DNA from: Marinobacter sp. es.042
GTDB taxonomy: Bacteria > Pseudomonadota > Gammaproteobacteria > Pseudomonadales > Oleiphilaceae
NCBI RefSeq assembly: GCF_900188315.1
Contig: NZ_LT897781.1
Location: 2,666,001 to 2,730,000 of the forward strand
DNA: 64,000 nucleotides
Reading direction: 5' to 3'
A program made the position numbers and the translations under genes. Position 1 is the stretch's first letter, and the number at the start of each line of letters is the position of its first letter. The notes under the pieces were generated by a model. That model made no database searches, was not told the DNA's origin, and was given only the letters and a program-made list of their open reading frames with translations. Positions 59,540 to 64,000 of the stretch are shown piece after piece.

Positions 59540-60667
59540 ATGACATCCCCCCACCTGTTGGCGCCGTCCACGGCCATCACTACCCTCTCGTTGATGCTGT
59601 CGGTGCCTGTAAACGTGGCGGCACAGACTGAGGAAGCGCCCTCCATTGATTCGCCGGAACAGTGCGCCCTGATTGACGATGGCATCAAGCGACTGGCCTG
59701 TTTTGACAGCCTCTACAAACCCACAGAGAGCCAGGCCCAGGCATCGGAAAGCGCCAAAGAACAGGCCGAGAAGAGCGCGGAGCAACTGGCGCCCAATGGT
59801 GAAGACCTCGATGCCGTTGCCGGCAATGCCCTGGAAGGTGATCCCGATGCAGGCGTCATGTCTGCCATGGTAGACCGCTATATGGCGGCCGAGAAAGCCG
59901 TGTTCTCCTTCTCTGGCAGTTTCGTGGGGCATCGGCCCACCTACATCCTGCCGGTCAGTTGGGTGAAAGACCCGAACGAATCGCCGTCTAGCCCCAGACT
60001 TGGGTCCACCGGTTATGACTATGATTTGGAACGGGAAGAAGCCAAGTACCAGATCAGCTTCAAGGTACCACTGCTGACGGGAATTCTGGATGACCGCACA
60101 ACACTCTGGTTTGGCTATACCCAGACCTCGTTCTGGCAGGTGTACAACCAGGACGACTCCGCGCCTTTCCGGGAGACCAACTACGAGCCGGAGATATTTG
60201 CCCGGTACCAGACCGACTGGGATATCGGACCTGGCCGACTCAATGGCGTGACCCTCGGATTCAATCACCAGTCCAACGGGCAGTCAGAACCGAGGTCCCG
60301 GAGCTGGAATCGCATCATGGGCTCAGCCGCGTACAGTTATGATCGCTGGCTCTTTATGGTTCAGCCCTGGTATCGCATTCCGGAGAGCAGTGAGGATGAT
60401 AACGCGGACATCCAGCGCTACCTGGGATATGCCAATTACCATGCGGTATACAAGCTGACCGAGGATCGGACGTTTTCGTTACGGCTGATGAATAACCTGC
60501 GGTCGGATGATAACAAGACGTCGGTGGAGTTCGGGTACAGTTTCCCAATGGGGGATACGGTTAAGGGGTTTTTCCAGTACTACAACGGGTATGGGGAGAG
60601 TCTGATCGACTATAACCACCGGATTCAACGGTTCGGTATCGGGATTATGCTGAACGACTGGCTCTGA
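59540..60667 (+). CDS. pldA: Outer-membrane phospholipase A1 (OMPLA)
   Basis: OMPLA hydrolyses phospholipids in the outer membrane when its asymmetry is disturbed. The 375-residue product has a signal peptide (STAITTLSLMLSVPVNVAAQ), a variable linker, and a 12-strand barrel. The catalytic His and Ser are in LGFNHQSNGQSEPRSRSWNR and the third residue, Asn, is in that same stretch. The ATG has AGGAG about 9 bases upstream. The N-terminal linker (CALIDDGIKRLACFDSLYK) is a longer extension than in enterobacterial OMPLA. Confidence 0.93.
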   Translation: MTSPHLLAPSTAITTLSLMLSVPVNVAAQTEEAPSIDSPEQCALIDDGIKRLACFDSLYKPTESQAQASESAKEQAEKSAEQLAPNGEDLDAVAGNALEGDPDAGVMSAMVDRYMAAEKAVFSFSGSFVGHRPTYILPVSWVKDPNESPSSPRLGSTGYDYDLEREEAKYQISFKVPLLTGILDDRTTLWFGYTQTSFWQVYNQDDSAPFRETNYEPEIFARYQTDWDIGPGRLNGVTLGFNHQSNGQSEPRSRSWNRIMGSAAYSYDRWLFMVQPWYRIPESSEDDNADIQRYLGYANYHAVYKLTEDRTFSLRLMNNLRSDDNKTSVEFGYSFPMGDTVKGFFQYYNGYGESLIDYNHRIQRFGIGIMLNDWL

Positions 60668-60679
60668 CTTCAGGTGCAA

Positions 60680-60797
60680 GACCGACTGGGACGCTTGTCC
60701 TCCTGAAACGCGCTCCTAACGGCACATCCCTGTGACGCTTGGGCTCCGCCATCCCTGGCTCCGCACAGTTCCATGAGGACAAGCGTCCCACTCGGCC
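60680..60797. repeat. MITE-like palindromic repeat, copy 2
   Basis: Arms 60680-60702 and 60775-60797 are a 23-bp inverted repeat with two mismatches; TGGGACGCTTGTCCTC is exact. Between them lie the hairpins CACATCCCTGTG and GCCATCCCTGGC. It sits in the gap between the converging pldA and phosphomannomutase genes. Its layout matches the repeat at 38219-38329, although the arm sequence differs. Confidence 0.75.
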
Positions 60798-60810
60798 CCA
60801 AAAAAAGGAG

Positions 60811-62169
60811 TTACCTCTCCTCGTTCAACCTCTGCATTTCTGCCAGCAATTCTTCCGTCTTCTCTTCCATCAACGGAATATCCGCCCTCGATTCCACGTT
60901 CAGACGCACAACCGGCTCGGTGTTGGACATCCGCAGGTTGAAGCGCCAGTCGTCGAATTCGATGCTTACGCCGTCCACGTGGCTGACGCTTTTAGCGCCA
61001 ACGCTGTATTTGGCTTCAATCGCGGCAATAACCTTGGGGGGATCATCGATGGTGCGGTTGATTTCGCCGCTGGCCGGGTAGGCTTCGATTCGGGCGTCGA
61101 TGAGGGACGACAGGGTCTGACCGGACTGGCAAAGACGCTCGGCGATCAGCAGCCAGGGGATCATGCCGCTGTCGCAGTATGCGAAGTCGCGGAAGTAGTG
61201 GTGGGCGCTCATTTCGCCACCATACACGGCGTCTTCGTCGCGCATTCTCTGTTTGATGAACGCGTGACCGGTCTTGCTTTCGATGGCTTCGCCGCCAGCG
61301 GCTTTCACCAGATCAAGGGTGTTCCAGGTCAGGCGGGGGTCGTGGATGACTTTGCCGCCGCCGGTTTTGCGCAGGAACTGGTCTGCAAGCAAACCAACAA
61401 TGTAGTACCCCTCGATGAAACGGCCGTTTTCGTCGAAGAAGAAGCAGCGGTCGTAGTCGCCGTCCCACGCAATGCCCATGGCGGCGCCTTCCGCGATAAC
61501 GGCGTCGGCCGTCGCCGCTCGGTTTTCCGGGAGGATCGGGTTTGGTACGCCGTTGGGAAAATGGCCGTCTGGCTGGTGGTGCACTTTCACGAATTCAAAG
61601 GGCAGATGCTGTTCGAGTTCATCGATCACCAGGCCGGCGCCGCCATTACCGGCGTTGCAGACAATGGTCAGCGGGCTAAGAGAGCCGGCATCGATATACC
61701 CCAGGAGATGGTCCACGTAAGCGCTCATCACCTCAAGCGGTTCATAGCGGCCCTGCTCGGGCGCATCACCGAACGGCTCCAGCACCCGGTCGCGGATTTC
61801 GTTCAGACCATTGTCGGAGCTGATCGGCCGGGACTCAGGACCGACCATTTTCATGCCGTTGTGATCTTTGGGATTGTGGCTGGCAGTCACCATAATGCCG
61901 CCGTCCATCTTGTAATGGCTGGTGGCAAAATACACTTGCTCGGTGCCGCACAGACCGATATCAAACACATCCGCACCGGCTGCCATGAGGCCAGAGCTGA
62001 GTGCCTCGGCAATGTCAGGGCTGGACAGCCGGATGTCGTAGCCCACAATGACTTTTTTCGCGCCAGTGATTTCCACGTAGGCACGTCCGATTTTTTCAGC
62101 CAGGACCGGATTCAGTTGGTCCGGCACCCGGCCTCGCAGGTCGTAGGCTTTAAAACAGGACAAGTCCAT
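60811..62169 (-). CDS. manB: Phosphomannomutase (CpsG/ManB-type)
   Basis: The enzyme interconverts mannose-6- and mannose-1-phosphate for GDP-mannose and surface polysaccharide. The 452-residue product has the N-terminal substrate loop YDLRGRVPDQLNP, the phospho-serine motif IMVTASHNPKDHNGMKM, the metal loop WDGDYDRCFFFDENG and the C-terminal RLSNTEPVVRL-like RMSNTEPVVRLNVES. The start MDLSCFKAYDLRG resembles enterobacterial CpsG. It lies 9 bp after bfr on the same strand. Related AlgC enzymes also use glucose phosphate, so dual activity is possible. Confidence 0.9.
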   Translation of the reverse strand: MDLSCFKAYDLRGRVPDQLNPVLAEKIGRAYVEITGAKKVIVGYDIRLSSPDIAEALSSGLMAAGADVFDIGLCGTEQVYFATSHYKMDGGIMVTASHNPKDHNGMKMVGPESRPISSDNGLNEIRDRVLEPFGDAPEQGRYEPLEVMSAYVDHLLGYIDAGSLSPLTIVCNAGNGGAGLVIDELEQHLPFEFVKVHHQPDGHFPNGVPNPILPENRAATADAVIAEGAAMGIAWDGDYDRCFFFDENGRFIEGYYIVGLLADQFLRKTGGGKVIHDPRLTWNTLDLVKAAGGEAIESKTGHAFIKQRMRDEDAVYGGEMSAHHYFRDFAYCDSGMIPWLLIAERLCQSGQTLSSLIDARIEAYPASGEINRTIDDPPKVIAAIEAKYSVGAKSVSHVDGVSIEFDDWRFNLRMSNTEPVVRLNVESRADIPLMEEKTEELLAEMQRLNEER

Positions 62170-62178
62170 TGTCTGAAA

Positions 62179-62655
62179 TTACTCCGCGGCGGATGACTGA
62201 AGCTGGATGTAGTTCTGGATTCCCATCTGGGAAATCATTTCCAGCTGGGTTTCCAGCCAGTCGATGTGCTCTTCTTCACTATCGAGAATGCTGCGGAACA
62301 GTTCACGGCTGGTGAAATCCTGCACTTCCTCGCAGTAGAGGATCGCTTCTTTCAGGTCGGTGTGGGCAATTTCTTCCAGTTTGAGATCGCAGGAGATCAT
62401 TTCCTCGACGTTCTCGCCGATCAGCAATTTGTTCAGATCCTGGAGATTGGGCAGGCCTTCGAGGAACAGGATCCGCTCGATAAGCTGGTCTGCATGCTTC
62501 ATCTCGTCGATGGATTCTTCGTATTCCTTGGCGGCCAGCTTGGTAATGCCCCAATCCTTGTACATGCGGGAATGGAGAAAGTACTGGTTGATGGCGGTCA
62601 GCTCGTTGCCGAGGACCTTGTTCAAGTGCTGGATGACCTTTTTATCGCCTTTCAT
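62179..62655 (-). CDS. bfr: Bacterioferritin
   Basis: Bfr stores iron in a heme-containing 24-mer shell. The 158-residue product has the ferroxidase ligands Glu-18 (GNELTAI), Glu-51 and His-54 ([11 protein letters not shown]), Glu-94 and Glu-127/His-130 ([10 protein letters not shown]), and the heme ligand Met-52 in the same DEMKH motif. The ATG has GGGAG upstream. It is 89 bp downstream of bfd on the same strand, as expected for a bfd-bfr pair. Confidence 0.96.
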   Translation of the reverse strand: MKGDKKVIQHLNKVLGNELTAINQYFLHSRMYKDWGITKLAAKEYEESIDEMKHADQLIERILFLEGLPNLQDLNKLLIGENVEEMISCDLKLEEIAHTDLKEAILYCEEVQDFTSRELFRSILDSEEEHIDWLETQLEMISQMGIQNYIQLQSSAAE

Positions 62656-62744
62656 GGTCGGGCTCCCTGATGGCCGAATGAATCAATGTCTTAGGATAGC
62701 CCCTTATGGCGCAGGAGAAAAACAGAACCGGACAATCGTGCCGG

Positions 62745-62951
62745 TCAGGCAGGCTGGGCGAGCATATTGGCCATGGCCAGGTAGTCGGGCGTGCGGCTCT
62801 CGCGCAAAATTTCGCGGGCAGTGCAGGCGCAGCGTCCACATTGGGTGCCCACACCCAGCTCTTTGCCAAGCTGGCGCATGGATGACACGCCGTTATCGGC
62901 AGCTTCGCGAATTTCCCGATCGGTTACGCCGTGGCAAAGGCAAACGTACAT
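62745..62951 (-). CDS. bfd: Bacterioferritin-associated ferredoxin Bfd
   Basis: Bfd is a [2Fe-2S] protein that reduces Bfr to mobilise stored iron. The 68-residue product has the four cluster cysteines in MYVCLCHGVTD and VGTQCGRCACTARE. It is the first gene of the bfd-bfr operon and lies just after a Fur-box-like palindrome, which implies induction under iron starvation. Confidence 0.94.
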   Translation of the reverse strand: MYVCLCHGVTDREIREAADNGVSSMRQLGKELGVGTQCGRCACTAREILRESRTPDYLAMANMLAQPA

Positions 62952-62962
62952 AGCAGTGACTC

Positions 62963-63002
62963 ACCAATGACAATAAAAGTTAGTGATAATTATTGTCATT
63001 GG
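62963..63002 (-). promoter_or_regulatory. Fur-box-like palindromic region upstream of bfd
   Basis: TGATAAT-T-ATTGTCA (62984-62998) is a near match to the 7-1-7 Fur operator. In addition CCAATGACAATA (62963-62974) and TATTGTCATTGG (62991-63002) form a perfect 12-bp inverted repeat around it, so two overlapping operators are plausible. The site lies 12-51 bp before the bfd start. Confidence 0.75.
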
Positions 63003-63058
63003 CATCTAGAAATGCAAGCCTTCTGGCTTAAATTTGTGCAACTTTTGTGTTGCGAGAC

Positions 63059-64000
63059 TCACGAACCCCGGGTCAGATTCCTCGAACCTGCGTCGGTGAC
63101 CACCACGTTGTCCTCGATACGAATACCCCCGCAGCCTCTCAGCCGGCCAATCAGCTCACGGTTCACGTATTGCCCCAGCTCGCCTTCCAGAAGAGGATCC
63201 AGCAGCGACGGAATGAAATAGAGACCCGGCTCAATGGTTACCACCATACCGGGCTCCAGCCGGCGGGTGAGGCGAAAAAACGGCGCCTCTTCCGGAGGCG
63301 GCGTTGGCTTTCCAGCCACGTCGTGAACCTGGACGCCCAGGAGGTGACCGATGCCATGGGGGAAGAACACACGGGTGATGCCCTTTTCGACGATGTCCTC
63401 ATCATCCAGGCCGGTAACTAGGCCGGTCGCCGACAGCAGGGCGGCAAGCCCCTGATGGGCCTTGCGATGGATGTCGATGTAGTCCACCCCGGGCGCGACC
63501 ATGTCGCAGAGCCTGACCTGAAGCCGGTCGAGACCGTGGATCAGCGCTGCGAAGTGCGACTCTTCCGGACCTGCCGTGGTACGGGTGATATCGGAGCAGT
63601 AGCCCCGAAAACGGACTCCGGCATCGATCAGCAGGCTGCGGGTCTGCCCCGGCGGCTGCGTATCGTAATACTGGTAATGCAACGTCCCGGCGTGCTCGTT
63701 CAGCCCGATAATGCTGTGATAAGGCGCTTCGGTTTCCCGCTGGCCGGTTGCCTGCTGGTAGGCCAGATTGATGCCAAACTCGCTCTCACCGGCCAGGAAC
63801 GCCGCCCGGGCCGCCGCATGGCCTGCCAGAGCCAGTCCGTTGGCCTTCGCGAGACACTCGATTTCGTAGGGCGTTTTGCGCGCGCGGGTCTCGTCCAGTT
63901 CCCTCAGCAGGGCCTCCGGGTTTTTCTCACCCGGAATATTCGATATCAGGGCAGGATCCCCGATCACCGCCAGGCTTTCGGGATCATCTAGCAGCGGAGC
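63059..64000 (-). CDS. pepQ: Xaa-Pro dipeptidase PepQ (partial)
   Basis: PepQ cleaves Xaa-Pro dipeptides. The visible 313 codons are the C-terminal part; the frame runs past the end of the window at 64000, so the start is not seen. The metal ligands of the M24 fold are present: two Asp in LIDAGVRFRGYCSDITRTTA, His in GIGHLLGVQVHDVAG, Glu in TIEPGLYF and Glu in GIRIEDNVVVTD. The C-terminal FFPHGIGHLLG and TPPPEEAPFFRL match PepQ better than the aminopeptidase P group. Confidence 0.9.
   Translation of the reverse strand, partial: APLLDDPESLAVIGDPALISNIPGEKNPEALLRELDETRARKTPYEIECLAKANGLALAGHAAARAAFLAGESEFGINLAYQQATGQRETEAPYHSIIGLNEHAGTLHYQYYDTQPPGQTRSLLIDAGVRFRGYCSDITRTTAGPEESHFAALIHGLDRLQVRLCDMVAPGVDYIDIHRKAHQGLAALLSATGLVTGLDDEDIVEKGITRVFFPHGIGHLLGVQVHDVAGKPTPPPEEAPFFRLTRRLEPGMVVTIEPGLYFIPSLLDPLLEGELGQYVNRELIGRLRGCGGIRIEDNVVVTDAGSRNLTRGS

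Overview
The window is a chromosomal core segment of a gammaproteobacterium of the Marinobacter / Pseudomonas-like group. That call is an inference from gene content, gene order and GC-rich codon use. The order cyaA-lptM-lysA-dapF-DUF484-xerC, argH facing algZ-algR-hemC-hemD-hemX-hemY, trxA facing ppx, and a Rsd/AlgQ protein next to dsbB are all typical of that group. I see no rRNA, tRNA, CRISPR array, insertion sequence or prophage.

Layout. 1-6.7 kb: end of an acyl-CoA dehydrogenase, tcdA, a cation/proton antiporter, then a leftward set (quinone oxidoreductase-like protein, thioesterase, SMP-30-like protein, esterase). 6.7-9.6 kb: a 30-residue leftward gene with a consensus ribosome binding site and its own terminator, divergent from an AraC-family regulator coupled to a cardiolipin synthase. 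9.6-16.6 kb: GntR regulator, a PlpD-like patatin outer-membrane protein, small proteins of unknown function and a BvgS-like sensor kinase. 16.6-25.5 kb: DUF2789 protein, diguanylate cyclase, xerC, DUF484, dapF, lysA, the small lipoprotein gene lptM, and cyaA. 25.6-35.6 kb: a PAS-GGDEF-EAL protein with degenerate active sites, argH, algZR and hemCDXY. 35.6-39.6 kb: ferredoxin-type reductase, ubiD and rho, with two palindromic repeats. 40-42.5 kb: moaB-moeA-moaD-moaE lying between rho and trxA. 42.6-50.5 kb: trxA, ppx, a YheS-type ABC-F ATPase, an FKBP lipoprotein, rsd, dsbB, a FliL-like protein and an RMF-like protein. 50.6-64 kb: gshA, tex, a REC-like/GGDEF/EAL protein, rep, cytochrome c5, pldA, a phosphomannomutase, bfr, bfd with a Fur-box-like site, and a truncated pepQ.

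Themes. Three c-di-GMP proteins and one cAMP synthase sit close to AlgZR, so second-messenger control of surface behaviour is prominent. hemCDXY, bfr/bfd and cytochrome c5 form a heme and iron theme. The most unusual items are the 30-residue gene with spaced TGACA repeats in its divergent promoter region, two related MITE-like palindromes at 38.2 and 60.7 kb, and a perfect 28-bp inverted repeat at 35.6 kb.
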